NCBI RefSeq assembly: GCF_002075795.1
Contig: NZ_CP020472.1
Span: 727,001-791,000, forward strand
Source: Shewanella japonica
GTDB taxonomy: Bacteria > Pseudomonadota > Gammaproteobacteria > Enterobacterales > Shewanellaceae
Direction of reading: 5' to 3'
Length of the DNA: 64,000 bases
Below the pieces are notes generated by a model. That model did no database searches and was not told where the DNA came from. It was given only the letters and a program-made list of their open reading frames with translations. Both the position numbers and the translations under genes were made by a program. Shown piece by piece: positions 55,058-63,382 of the stretch (positions are counted from its first letter, which is position 1; every line of letters starts with the position of its first letter).

Positions 55058-56272
55058 ATGTCTTACTCAAACAAACGTCTTTCATTGGTTGCAGCTGCTT
55101 GTGCCTTGGTTTCTACTCATGCTTTTGCTGAAGATTCTAGCCTAACAAATCCTAATATAAGTGCCGTTTTAGATGGTTTTTATCAAACAGGCGATCGTGG
55201 CTTAGGTGGCCGCAATGAAGGGTTTGGTTTAGGCGAAACAGAGCTTGCTATCAGTGCCAATATCGATGACATGTTCTACGGTAAAGTGACTGCCATTTTA
55301 GAGTCTCATGACGGTGAAACTGAAATTGAACTAGAAGAAGCCTTCATTCAAACCATGGGATTACCGGGTGGTCTAGGGATTCGTGCTGGTCGCTTTTTAT
55401 CTGATGTCGGTTACTTAAATAACCAACATTTACACACAGATGCATTCGTTGATCGTCCAGGTGCTTATCGTGCATTTATGGGCGGCCATTATTTTGATGA
55501 TGGTGTTCGTTTAACGTATGTAGCACCAACTGATCTATATTGGACAATGGGTGTTGAAGCATTCAAAGGTGACAAAATGCGCGCCGAAGATGAGCATGGC
55601 GAGCGTGATTTCGATACGGTAGGGGTTTATTCAGCCTTTACTAAATTTGGTGGTGACATTGGCTTATCAAGTTCATGGCAAGTGGGCTTAAGCTATTTAC
55701 GTAATTCAAATGGTCAAGGTGTTGTAGAAGGGGAAGATGAGCACGAACACGATGTGATTGCTGATGACGATCATGATCATGAAGGTCACACTCATAGTGC
55801 ATCTTACACGGGCGAAAACACTTACATCGCCGACTTCGTTTACAAATGGGCTCCAAACGGCAACTATAAGTATCAACACTTAACAGTGAGCGGTGAGTAC
55901 TTCCGTGTAAATGATATCTTCTCATTTGAAGAGGAACATGATCATGAAGAGCATGATGATCACGGTGAAGAAAGTCATAACGATTACCATGAAGGTTGGT
56001 ACTTAAGCAGTGTTTACCAGTTCTCTCCTAACTGGTCAGCGGGTTTACGTTACGGTGAGGTTGATACATTCGAAGCTCATGGCGATCATTTAGATGCGCA
56101 AAAGCTAAAAGAAACCGAGCTTAGTTTAGCGTGGCATCACAGTCACTTCTCGACAGTGCGTCTACAATATACTAATCAGAAGGGTACCAACTTTGATGGT
56201 TTTGAAGACGATAATATCGTAACCCTACAGTATGTCATGACATTAGGAGCTCACGGTGCGCATCAATTCTAA
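55058..56272 (+). CDS. His-rich outer-membrane beta-barrel protein of the zinc locus
   Basis: 404 residues from ATG 55058 (GGAG 5-7 nt upstream; the frame is open from 55022). A signal peptide ends at THAFA. The rest looks like an outer-membrane barrel. Two putative external loops are His/Asp/Glu-rich (for example EHEHDVIADDDHDHEGHTH, and EEEHDHEEHDDHGEE), fitting zinc capture. The C-terminal strand ends AHGAHQF. It lacks a plug domain and TonB box, so it is porin-like rather than a TonB receptor. The SBP gene start overlaps its end by 17 bases, so they are coupled. Confidence 0.75.
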   Translation: MSYSNKRLSLVAAACALVSTHAFAEDSSLTNPNISAVLDGFYQTGDRGLGGRNEGFGLGETELAISANIDDMFYGKVTAILESHDGETEIELEEAFIQTMGLPGGLGIRAGRFLSDVGYLNNQHLHTDAFVDRPGAYRAFMGGHYFDDGVRLTYVAPTDLYWTMGVEAFKGDKMRAEDEHGERDFDTVGVYSAFTKFGGDIGLSSSWQVGLSYLRNSNGQGVVEGEDEHEHDVIADDDHDHEGHTHSASYTGENTYIADFVYKWAPNGNYKYQHLTVSGEYFRVNDIFSFEEEHDHEEHDDHGEESHNDYHEGWYLSSVYQFSPNWSAGLRYGEVDTFEAHGDHLDAQKLKETELSLAWHHSHFSTVRLQYTNQKGTNFDGFEDDNIVTLQYVMTLGAHGAHQF

Positions 56273-57164
56273 AACGCTAATCGCCATAGGTGCTTTATTT
56301 AGTTCCTTTTTGGCGGGTTCAGCAAACGCACAATTGAATGTGTTTGCTTGTGAGCCTGAATATGCAGCCTTAAGCCAAGAGCTAGCACCTGATGCGAAAG
56401 TGTATTCGGCGACGAGTGCTTTACAAGACCCGCATCAAGTACAAGCTAGACCAAGCTTGATTGCCAAAATGCGTCAAGCAGACTTAGTGGTTTGTGCTGG
56501 TGCTGACCTTGAAATAGGTTGGCTGCCTATGCTGCAAATGAAAGCATCGAACAATAAGGTGCGTTCAACAGATAATGGTTTGTTTTATGCGGCTGAACAT
56601 ATTGAGACGCTAGATCAACTTGAGAATGTTGACCGCTCAATGGGAGATGTTCACGCCAAAGGTAACCCACATTTGCATTTTGACCCTAGCAGGTTGCTAC
56701 AGGTAGCAGATGCCTTATCTGCCAAAATGACGCAGCTTGATCCTGACTCGGCGACGAGTTACCAAGCAAACCTTGCTGCATTTAGTGAAAAGTGGCAAAA
56801 AGCGATTCCTCAGTGGGAAGAAAAAGCAGCAGGGCTTAAAGGTAAGAAAGTGATTGCTTACCATTCAAGCTTTCGTTACTTGTTCAACTGGCTAGGAATG
56901 GAGCAAGTTGCTGATTTAGAGCCAAAGCCAGGGATCCCACCTAGCAGTAGTCATCTTGCTAAGCTGGTTAGTCGCAGCCAAGAAGGCGATGTCATGGCTA
57001 TATTGTTCACTTCGTATCAGGATGATCGTGGTGCCAATTGGCTAGGAGAAAGAACGGATTTACCAGTGATAATGTTGCCTATGTCTGTTGGTGGTAATGA
57101 TGATAGCAAGGATTTATTTAGCCTCTATGATAGCGTGATTTCGTTACTCACAGAGGTGCAATAG
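56256..57164 (+). CDS. ZnuA-like zinc ABC transporter substrate-binding protein
   Basis: 302 residues, GTG start with AGGAG 7 nt upstream. Signal peptide is cut after SANA. Zinc ligands of the ZnuA cluster are visible: His60 in QDPHQ, His139/141 in GNPHLHFDP, His203 in AYHSSF, and an acidic residue in YQDDRG. The His-rich loop usual in ZnuA is short here. It should bind Zn2+ in the periplasm and hand it to the permease encoded 3 bases downstream. Confidence 0.88.
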   Translation: MRINSKTLIAIGALFSSFLAGSANAQLNVFACEPEYAALSQELAPDAKVYSATSALQDPHQVQARPSLIAKMRQADLVVCAGADLEIGWLPMLQMKASNNKVRSTDNGLFYAAEHIETLDQLENVDRSMGDVHAKGNPHLHFDPSRLLQVADALSAKMTQLDPDSATSYQANLAAFSEKWQKAIPQWEEKAAGLKGKKVIAYHSSFRYLFNWLGMEQVADLEPKPGIPPSSSHLAKLVSRSQEGDVMAILFTSYQDDRGANWLGERTDLPVIMLPMSVGGNDDSKDLFSLYDSVISLLTEVQ

Positions 57165-57167
57165 CCT

Positions 57168-57938
57168 ATGCTTGATCTCGAGCTGCTACCAATACTGCTC
57201 CCCGCATTTGTTGCGGGGATATTGGTGCTGTCTACGCATGTGGTCTTAGGTCGTCAGGTACTAAAACGTGGCATCATCTTTATTGATTTAGCCATTGCAC
57301 AAGTGGCGGCTTTAGGTGCCATTGTGTCGCATATGGATCATAGATTAGAAGAGCTGCCTTTTTCTCATGTATGGATGCCTGCTTTATTTGCGTTAGCGGG
57401 GGCGGGCTTTATTGCCTGGCTTTCAAAACGTTTTGCTGATGAGCTTGAAGCTATTATTGGTTGTTTTTATGTGTTGAGTGCTGTGGCCGCGATGTTGTTA
57501 TTGTCTAACGATCCTCATGGCGCAGAGCTCTTAAAACAATTAATGTCAGGGCAAATATTATGGGTTAACTGGTCGCAACTCGTATTACCAGGTGTGGTGT
57601 CTGCTGCGATATTGTTACTGGTGGTCATTAGGCCACAAGTACTTGATGGTGCAGGGTTCTACTTCTTATTTGCGATAGTGATTACCTTGTCGGTTGAATT
57701 AGTTGGCGTTTACTTAGTCTTTAGCACGCTAATTTTACCCGCCTTAGCACTGAATAAATGCCATGGTAAAGGGCAACTTGTGCTGACGTATGTGGTTGGA
57801 TTTGTTGGCTACTTAGCAGGGGTTATACTCTCTGCCAGTTATGATTTGCCTAGTGGTGCCGCAATAGTGGCAGCCTTAGCGTTCAGTGCTATTACTATGC
57901 GTGTTTTATTGTCTTTTAATCAAACTAACAATGTCTGA
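57168..57938 (+). CDS. ZnuB-like metal ABC transporter permease
   Basis: 256 residues with about eight membrane segments. GRQVLKRGIIFIDLAIAQVA and VELVGVYLVFSTLILPAL are typical of ABC-3 family permeases for zinc and manganese. It follows the binding protein after 3 bases. No ATPase (ZnuC) gene follows; a terminator comes 59 bases after the stop, so the ATPase must come from elsewhere. Confidence 0.88.
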   Translation: MLDLELLPILLPAFVAGILVLSTHVVLGRQVLKRGIIFIDLAIAQVAALGAIVSHMDHRLEELPFSHVWMPALFALAGAGFIAWLSKRFADELEAIIGCFYVLSAVAAMLLLSNDPHGAELLKQLMSGQILWVNWSQLVLPGVVSAAILLLVVIRPQVLDGAGFYFLFAIVITLSVELVGVYLVFSTLILPALALNKCHGKGQLVLTYVVGFVGYLAGVILSASYDLPSGAAIVAALAFSAITMRVLLSFNQTNNV

Positions 57939-57996
57939 TTAAAAGCGGTTTTTGAAGCGTATAAGACTAGCGATTGAAGTCACTAAGTACAGAATT

Positions 57997-58029
57997 AATG
58001 GTGCGTTAATGTTAACGCACCATTCTTTT
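57997..58029 (+). terminator. Terminator of the zinc locus
   Basis: AATGGTGCGTTAA (57997-58009) and TTAACGCACCATT (58012-58024) form a perfect 13-bp stem (2 unpaired bases at the tip, in practice a larger loop), followed by CTTTT. Confidence 0.88.
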
Positions 58030-58042
58030 ATCTGGGCTAGTG

Positions 58043-58048
58043 TATAAT
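58043..58048 (+). promoter_or_regulatory. -10 element of the plsC promoter
   Basis: A perfect TATAAT preceded by TG, about 100 bases before the plsC start. No strong -35 hexamer is seen. Confidence 0.4.
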
Positions 58049-58146
58049 TATTTTAGCTTACAAATGTAAACTGAAATTAAACAAACCATTGAGTCCAGCT
58101 ACTGTGCTGGCTATACTGTCGCCACTTTCTTCGCAGGAGTCTGCTT

Positions 58147-58879
58147 GTGCTGTTAATTGCTCGTTCAATTATTCTTGCAGTGTTATTAACACTGGCGTTT
58201 TTTTTTCGCAATAATCCTTTGTCTTGTTAGACCTATGCATCGTGACAATGTACATGTTATTGCACGTATTTTTGCTTCAGTTGCTCCTATTTTAGGTATC
58301 AAGGTGATCACGCGTCACGCAGCAGAAGAAAACCCTAAAGAGCCTAAAATCTATTTAGCTAATCATCAAAATAACTTTGATTTATTTACCCACACTTCTG
58401 CTGTGCCTAAAGCAACGGTGAGTTTAGGTAAGAAAAGTTTGGCTTGGATGCCGCTATTTGGACAAATTTACTGGTTATCAGGCAATATTCTTATTGACCG
58501 TAAGAACCGTCATAGTGCATTTGATACTATGGCTAAAACGGTCGAGAAAATGAAAAACAAATTATTATCTGTATGGATTTTCCCTGAGGGAACACGTTCT
58601 CGTGGACGTGGCTTGTTACCTTTTAAGGTTGGGGCTTTTCATACTGCTATCGCAGCGAAAGCTTCAATCGTACCGGTCCTTGCCTCTTGTCAAAATCACA
58701 TTAAATTAAATCGTTGGAACAATGGTGTGGTGATTGTTGAGATGATGGCTCCTATGTCGACTGCAGGTGTTGATAAAGCGGATGTGAAAAAGCTATGTGC
58801 TAAGGTACATGAAGCAATGTCGGCTCGATTGGCTGAATTAAATCAAGAAGCATCTGCATTAATGGCTAAACCTCAATAG
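58147..58879 (+). CDS. plsC: 1-acyl-sn-glycerol-3-phosphate acyltransferase, frame broken in a T9 run
   Basis: PlsC makes phosphatidic acid from lysophosphatidate in the inner membrane. The N-terminal membrane anchor is encoded from GTG 58147 (AGGAG 7 nt upstream), but a run of nine T (58198-58206) shifts the frame to a stop at 58229-58231. With eight T the frame would continue as AFFFAIILCLVRPMHRDN into the frame open from ATG 58235. That part (214 residues) is complete: NHQNNFD gives the HX4D motif (His44, Asp49), then GKKSLAWMPLFGQIYWL and FPEGTRSRGRG. plsC is usually essential, so a miscalled run, or slippage that yields full-length protein, is more likely than loss. Translation from 58235 would lack the anchor. 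Confidence 0.85.
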
Positions 58880-58935
58880 GTTTATCAAGTATAATTGACC
58901 ATTAGCCGCATAATTTTTGTTAACGGAGTTACTCC

Positions 58936-59325
58936 ATGTCTATTGAAGGTCTACTAAAAGAGCAGTTTGCTGAGAACCGTGAAATCATTCAAGCATTACT
59001 TGATGATGGCTCGCAGGCTGATGCTGAATACACGATTGAGCATCACTTTTCTTCGACTAATTTTGATCGTTTAGAAAAAGCGGCTGTTGATGCATTTAAG
59101 CTTGGCTTTGAAGTTAATGATGCTGAAGAAATGCAACTTGAAGATGGTTCGTTGATTTTCTGCTTTGACGCGATTGCAAATCATGCTTTAGAGGCTGACT
59201 TACTGGATCAAGCATGTGAGCAGCTTATGATTTTAGCTCAAAAGCAAAAAGTAGATTACGACGGTTGGGGTACATTCTTTATTGGTGATGAAGGCGAACT
59301 TGATGAAGAGTACGACGAAGAATAA
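58936..59325 (+). CDS. rraB: Ribonuclease E inhibitor RraB
   Basis: 129 residues, acidic, matching RraB (YjgD) in length and pattern: [16 protein letters not shown], then [10 protein letters not shown] near the C-terminus and an acidic tail. RraB binds RNase E in the degradosome and changes which transcripts are cut. It lies in a cytoplasmic setting downstream of plsC with its own RBS (ACGGAG). A terminator follows. Confidence 0.92.
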   Translation: MSIEGLLKEQFAENREIIQALLDDGSQADAEYTIEHHFSSTNFDRLEKAAVDAFKLGFEVNDAEEMQLEDGSLIFCFDAIANHALEADLLDQACEQLMILAQKQKVDYDGWGTFFIGDEGELDEEYDEE

Positions 59326-59373
59326 CGACGACTATCTTCATCGTTGATTAAATATAAATCGCTGATTAAATAT

Positions 59374-59401
59374 AAAAAACCACTCATTTGAGTGGTTTTT
59401 T
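59374..59401. terminator. Bidirectional terminator after rraB
   Basis: AAAAAACCACTCA and TGAGTGGTTTTTT form a stem of about 12 bp with a short loop and T/A tracts on both sides. Confidence 0.9.
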
Positions 59402-59480
59402 ATTGTCGGCTAGTTATCTAAAGAATGGTTTCATCATTGCAGGTCAATCATTAGCGATTCAATTAATCGCTAGCGAGGTG

Positions 59481-60446
59481 CTAAGACTCTTCTTTAAACA
59501 CTGATGTTTGGTTACGGCCATTCTCTTTAGATTGGTATAAAGCTTTATCCGCACCAGCAAGCCAGCTAGCACTGTTTTTTGTTTGTTCTGATAGCGCGTT
59601 CACCCCAATACTAATGGTGACTTTAATAATTTGGTTTTTATACACCACTTGTGATGTTTCAACTTTTTTACGTAATCGCTCCGTAAAGTACTTAGACTCA
59701 TCAGCATTAGTATTAGTGAGGACAACGGCAAACTCTTCTCCGCCATAGCGGCCTGCAAAGTCTGTTTCACGCAAAGACTGTTTAAGTATATGGGCAATAC
59801 TTTGAATCACTTTATCGCCCGCAGGGTGGCCGTATTTATCATTGATTTGTTTAAAGTTATCAATGTCTATCATGATCATGCTGCCACTTTCACCGTAGCG
59901 CGCATAGCGTTCATACTCTTTTTCAAAACAAGCTTGCCAATGACGACGGTTAAATAACTGGGTTAAACTGTCAGTCTGACTCAGTTTCTCCAACTGTTCG
60001 TTAGCAGATTTAAGCTGTAATTTGTTTATAGCGACATCGGTAACATCATAAATAATAATACTGATGTGAGTAATATTCCCTGTGAGTGATGCCAGAGGCA
60101 GCAAGGTGATATTTTGGTACATATGATCAGCCCGGCCTGTAATTGGACGGTAGTTTTTAAACTCGAACACATATGGACGCTGTTCCCAGCTGATAAACGA
60201 ACGATTCTTTAGTAGGAAAACCGATTCCATTTTTTGGGTTAACCACTCTTTTGGCAGGTCGCTAAATGTATCAAAAAGGTTTTTACCTTTGATGCCATTT
60301 GGCGAGACTCCACTGTGGTTTTCCATGAAACCATTCCAAAGTTGGATATTGTAATTACGATCTAATACGACTAGCCCAACTTCTATGGTTTGCACCATAT
60401 CAATGAGCCAGTGAAGTTCGTTCATTGCATTTTGATCAGTAGACAT
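59481..60446 (-). CDS. PAS-GGDEF diguanylate cyclase
   Basis: 321 residues from ATG 60446. A PAS-type sensor (about 15-140, VVLDRNYNIQLWN) and a coiled linker (LKSANEQLEKLSQTD) precede a GGDEF domain with intact GGEEF (near 234-238), DIDNFKQIND and an inhibitory RETD site five residues before GGEEF. It should make c-di-GMP and be product-inhibited. No membrane segment, so cytoplasmic. It follows a REC-CheC gene by 62 bases on the same strand and is probably cotranscribed. GGA lies 9 nt before the chosen start. Confidence 0.88.
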   Translation of the reverse strand: MSTDQNAMNELHWLIDMVQTIEVGLVVLDRNYNIQLWNGFMENHSGVSPNGIKGKNLFDTFSDLPKEWLTQKMESVFLLKNRSFISWEQRPYVFEFKNYRPITGRADHMYQNITLLPLASLTGNITHISIIIYDVTDVAINKLQLKSANEQLEKLSQTDSLTQLFNRRHWQACFEKEYERYARYGESGSMIMIDIDNFKQINDKYGHPAGDKVIQSIAHILKQSLRETDFAGRYGGEEFAVVLTNTNADESKYFTERLRKKVETSQVVYKNQIIKVTISIGVNALSEQTKNSASWLAGADKALYQSKENGRNQTSVFKEES

Positions 60447-60508
60447 GAGTAACATCCAACATTGTTATTATTTTAATGACTAGCGAATATGAATCGCTAA
60501 AGTCATGA

Positions 60509-61504
60509 TTAATCAAGTAAATAGCCCAACTTAAAATTAAGTGTTGGGATGGAATCTTCGGTGAAAAGCAACAGCAAATCGCATTGAACATTATGATCTT
60601 CAATTTGATAGTTGATTTCCATTGCTAGGGTGCGTTGCCATTTTTCCGAATTATCATGAATCAATTCATTGACTGTGCAATGTCTGCCCAATACCACTGG
60701 ATGTCCTTGGCTAAATTTCATATCCAGTTGTTCTGAGATGCCATTGAGAAATGCGCCGATCAGAACATTGCCAGTATCGATTAATACTTCGACTTCATTG
60801 GCTGCATCCTGAGGATCTTTATGGCCCATGAGTTTGGCCATATCGGTAAAACTAGAGTCATGGAATAACAATAACGCTTCACCAGCCACACCTGCGCCAA
60901 TAAATCCTTGGCAGAGAGCTGAAATTTTTGAGCTTTCTTCTGTAGCTTTAAGCGCCATAGTGAGCTCACTGACTTCGAGAACATTCACATTTGGAATTGG
61001 CAGCATCACGAACACATCCAATAACGTGGCCAGTAGATCCGCAGCTCGGCCCATTGCTACGTTTGCAATCTCTTGGCAGGCATCACGTAAATCAACCTCA
61101 AACATCGGCGTGTCATCAGCAGCATCTTTAAGTGCTAAGGTCAAAATGCCGTACTCTTCAAGAATATTACTGATGGCATCAGCACTGACCGGTTTTTGGA
61201 TGAAATCCAAAGCACCTAATGCTTTGACTCGCTCATGAGCTTTGATTTGGATATCGCCAGATACCACGATGACGAGGGCGGGTAAGTCCTCTCGCTGAAT
61301 CGCTTCTAATACCTCGTAACCATCCATGACTGGCATATTGAGATCGAGAAAGACAATTTCCCCTTTCCCAGCACGGATAACCTCAAGACCTTCCGCTCCA
61401 TTAGTGGCATAGCTGATTTCAACATCCCATTCTTTTGGGAGTGTACGCGCCATTTGCTTTCTAGCTAATCCTGAATCATCGCATATCAAAATAGGAATAG
61501 TCAT
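60509..61504 (-). CDS. Response regulator with receiver and CheC-like phosphatase domain
   Basis: 331 residues. The receiver (about 4-125) is canonical: CDDSGLAR, phospho-Asp in VFLDLNMPVMDG, VVSGD, and Lys in QKPVS. The second half resembles CheC/CheX, with both E-x-x-N/GN-type helices (CQEIANVAMGRAAD and LIDTGNVLIGAFLNG). CheC-type proteins remove phosphate from CheY. The gene is followed by a diguanylate cyclase, which hints at coupling of a phosphorelay to c-di-GMP. ATG 61504 is used; an in-frame extension to 61558 exists but has no RBS. Confidence 0.85.
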   Translation of the reverse strand: MTIPILICDDSGLARKQMARTLPKEWDVEISYATNGAEGLEVIRAGKGEIVFLDLNMPVMDGYEVLEAIQREDLPALVIVVSGDIQIKAHERVKALGALDFIQKPVSADAISNILEEYGILTLALKDAADDTPMFEVDLRDACQEIANVAMGRAADLLATLLDVFVMLPIPNVNVLEVSELTMALKATEESSKISALCQGFIGAGVAGEALLLFHDSSFTDMAKLMGHKDPQDAANEVEVLIDTGNVLIGAFLNGISEQLDMKFSQGHPVVLGRHCTVNELIHDNSEKWQRTLAMEINYQIEDHNVQCDLLLLFTEDSIPTLNFKLGYLLD

Positions 61505-61850
61505 AGAGACAGAGGATCCTTTTACAGGGTTATTATTATTTAAGTGTAGTCGTTGCAAAAAAAGACAGTTTTCATCTCTTTAATTCCTGCAGTTCAACAT
61601 GGTGATATTGCGTTGCAGTGTCTTTCTACATTGTATTAAACAATATTTTACAACTTATTGTTGAGTATTAGCATTAAAAATCGACAGAATTTTGGCGTTT
61701 ATCATAAAAATGTATCATTTATGGCATTTTAAAGGCTCTATGGCGTAACGTTTGTGTACTGACGGGGGTATTTGGGGGTGGATGTAAAAATTGTTGCTTT
61801 GCTCACCTTGGTTAACTATTCGCCAAATTGCTGGTTTATGATAACTTAAG
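61505..61850. other. Divergent intergenic region before the crotonase gene
   Basis: About 350 bases between divergent genes without a coding frame that I can support. The promoters of the REC-CheC operon and of the crotonase gene should lie here. AT-rich, with no RNA gene recognised. Confidence 0.4.
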
Positions 61851-61867
61851 ATCTGGACTGACCAGTA
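61851..61867. promoter_or_regulatory. FadR-like palindrome upstream of the crotonase gene
   Basis: ATCTGGACTGACCAGTA has the CTGG-N5-CCAG core of the FadR operator (consensus near ATCTGGTACGACCAGAT). It lies 12 bases before the ATG and overlaps the expected start of transcription or ribosome site, a good place for repression. Confidence 0.4.
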
Positions 61868-61878
61868 AAGGATGAATC

Positions 61879-62685
61879 ATGGAGAGTAAACTCGTTACGC
61901 TAAAGATAGACAATGGCATTGCCTATGTAACGTTAAATCGGCCTGAAAAATACAATGCATTGAATATTGAGTTGTTTCAAGCAATCGATAAAACCATCAA
62001 AAAACTACATAAAAACACTGCTGTTAGGGCGGTTATTCTGTCGGGAGCTGGCGGTAATTTCAGTTCTGGTTTGGACGTTAAAAGTGTTTCAAAATCAATG
62101 ATGCCCGCATTAAAACTTCTTTTTAAGTGGTTGCCAGGTAATGCAAATTTAGCTCAGCGAGTTTCTTTAGGTTGGCAGCAGCTTCCTATTCCTGTGATAT
62201 GTGTCATTGAAGGGTTTTGCTATGGCGGTGGCGTGCAAATCGCATTAGGTGCAGATTTTCGATTTGCCAGTAAAGACGCTCAGCTTTCAATCATGGAATC
62301 TAAGTGGGGCTTATTACCTGATATGGCTGGACTTGCAGGGTTAAGGCAAATCATGACTAAAGACAAAGCCATGCAATTGACCTATACCGCAGATATTATC
62401 ACTGCTGACAAAGCGCTTGAATTTGGTTTAGTCACAGAGGTGCATGATAAACCGCTAGAGATGGCGACACGTTATGCAGAAAAGCTAATGCAGCGTTCGC
62501 CAGATACTAATGCGGCTATTAAGCTGAGTATCAATAAGAACTGGTCGGGGACGTTACGCAGTTTATTGAGCCGAGAGTCATTGAGTCAGATTCGATTACT
62601 TTTAGGTAAGAATCGTTTGATTGCCAGTCATCGTGAAATTAAGCAGTCAGGTAAACCCTATCAAGATAGGCAGTCGGGTTGGTAA
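61879..62685 (+). CDS. Crotonase/enoyl-CoA hydratase family protein
   Basis: 268 residues. The oxyanion-hole blocks are in place: LSGAGGNFSSGLDV (about 55-68) and EGFCYGGGVQIALGADFRFA, followed by SIMESKWGLLPDM. One acidic catalytic position seems kept (Glu in MESKWG), but the substrate is unclear. Members handle acyl-CoA, for example in fatty-acid oxidation. AAAGGATG is upstream of ATG, and a FadR-like site is close by, which fits lipid control. Confidence 0.85.
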   Translation: MESKLVTLKIDNGIAYVTLNRPEKYNALNIELFQAIDKTIKKLHKNTAVRAVILSGAGGNFSSGLDVKSVSKSMMPALKLLFKWLPGNANLAQRVSLGWQQLPIPVICVIEGFCYGGGVQIALGADFRFASKDAQLSIMESKWGLLPDMAGLAGLRQIMTKDKAMQLTYTADIITADKALEFGLVTEVHDKPLEMATRYAEKLMQRSPDTNAAIKLSINKNWSGTLRSLLSRESLSQIRLLLGKNRLIASHREIKQSGKPYQDRQSGW

Positions 62686-62831
62686 ATTCCAAGTCTCATA
62701 CTGTGTACTAGATTAAGTCGATTATTTACTTCACTATCATAGAGTAACAATTCTCAAATGATGGGTGCCGACGGAACTAAAAGCTTGCTATTATCAGCGC
62801 CAAAATTGATTGTGCAACTTGAGATTGTCTT

Positions 62832-63332
62832 ATGCGTGAAACGTTTGAAAAATTGTTATGGAGCAGCCGATTATCAGTGATGGTTGGCGTGCTTGCTTGT
62901 GTTGTCGGGGCGCTGGTTATCTTTACTGTAGGGATCAAGGATGTGGTGCATTTATTGGCACTGCTTTGGAGTTACATCGTTTCTGGCAGCCACGAAATAA
63001 GAAACGACATTATTATGGTCGTGGTTGAGATTTTAGATACTTTCTTACTCGGCGCTGTCATGCTTATTTTTGCTTTTGGTCTGTATGAGTTGTTTATCAG
63101 TGATTTAAAAAATGCCGATGACACCAAAAGCGGTGGCCGCATTTTAGTGATTAGCAGCATTGATTCGCTCAAAAGTAAGCTAGGTAAAGTGATTTTGATG
63201 ATGCTTATCATCAAGGTGTTTTCTTATTTTACTGAAATGAAGCCTCAGTCGATGCTCGACTTACTCTACATGGGAATTATTGTGGTGTTAGTCGCACTGT
63301 CTTTGATGTTGAGTAAAGATAAAAAAGACTAA
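62832..63332 (+). CDS. YqhA/UPF0114 family membrane protein
   Basis: 166 residues with four membrane segments (about 14-34, 58-85, 118-133 and 141-158). FEKLLWSSRLSVMVGV at the start and YELFISDL in the centre are hallmarks of UPF0114. The function of the family is unknown. Plus strand, alone between a crotonase and a convergent gene. Confidence 0.85.
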   Translation: MRETFEKLLWSSRLSVMVGVLACVVGALVIFTVGIKDVVHLLALLWSYIVSGSHEIRNDIIMVVVEILDTFLLGAVMLIFAFGLYELFISDLKNADDTKSGGRILVISSIDSLKSKLGKVILMMLIIKVFSYFTEMKPQSMLDLLYMGIIVVLVALSLMLSKDKKD

Positions 63333-63382
63333 CCTCGCCAAGTGTTAGATTGCTGGTTATTGGCCAATAGTTATTGAAACTG

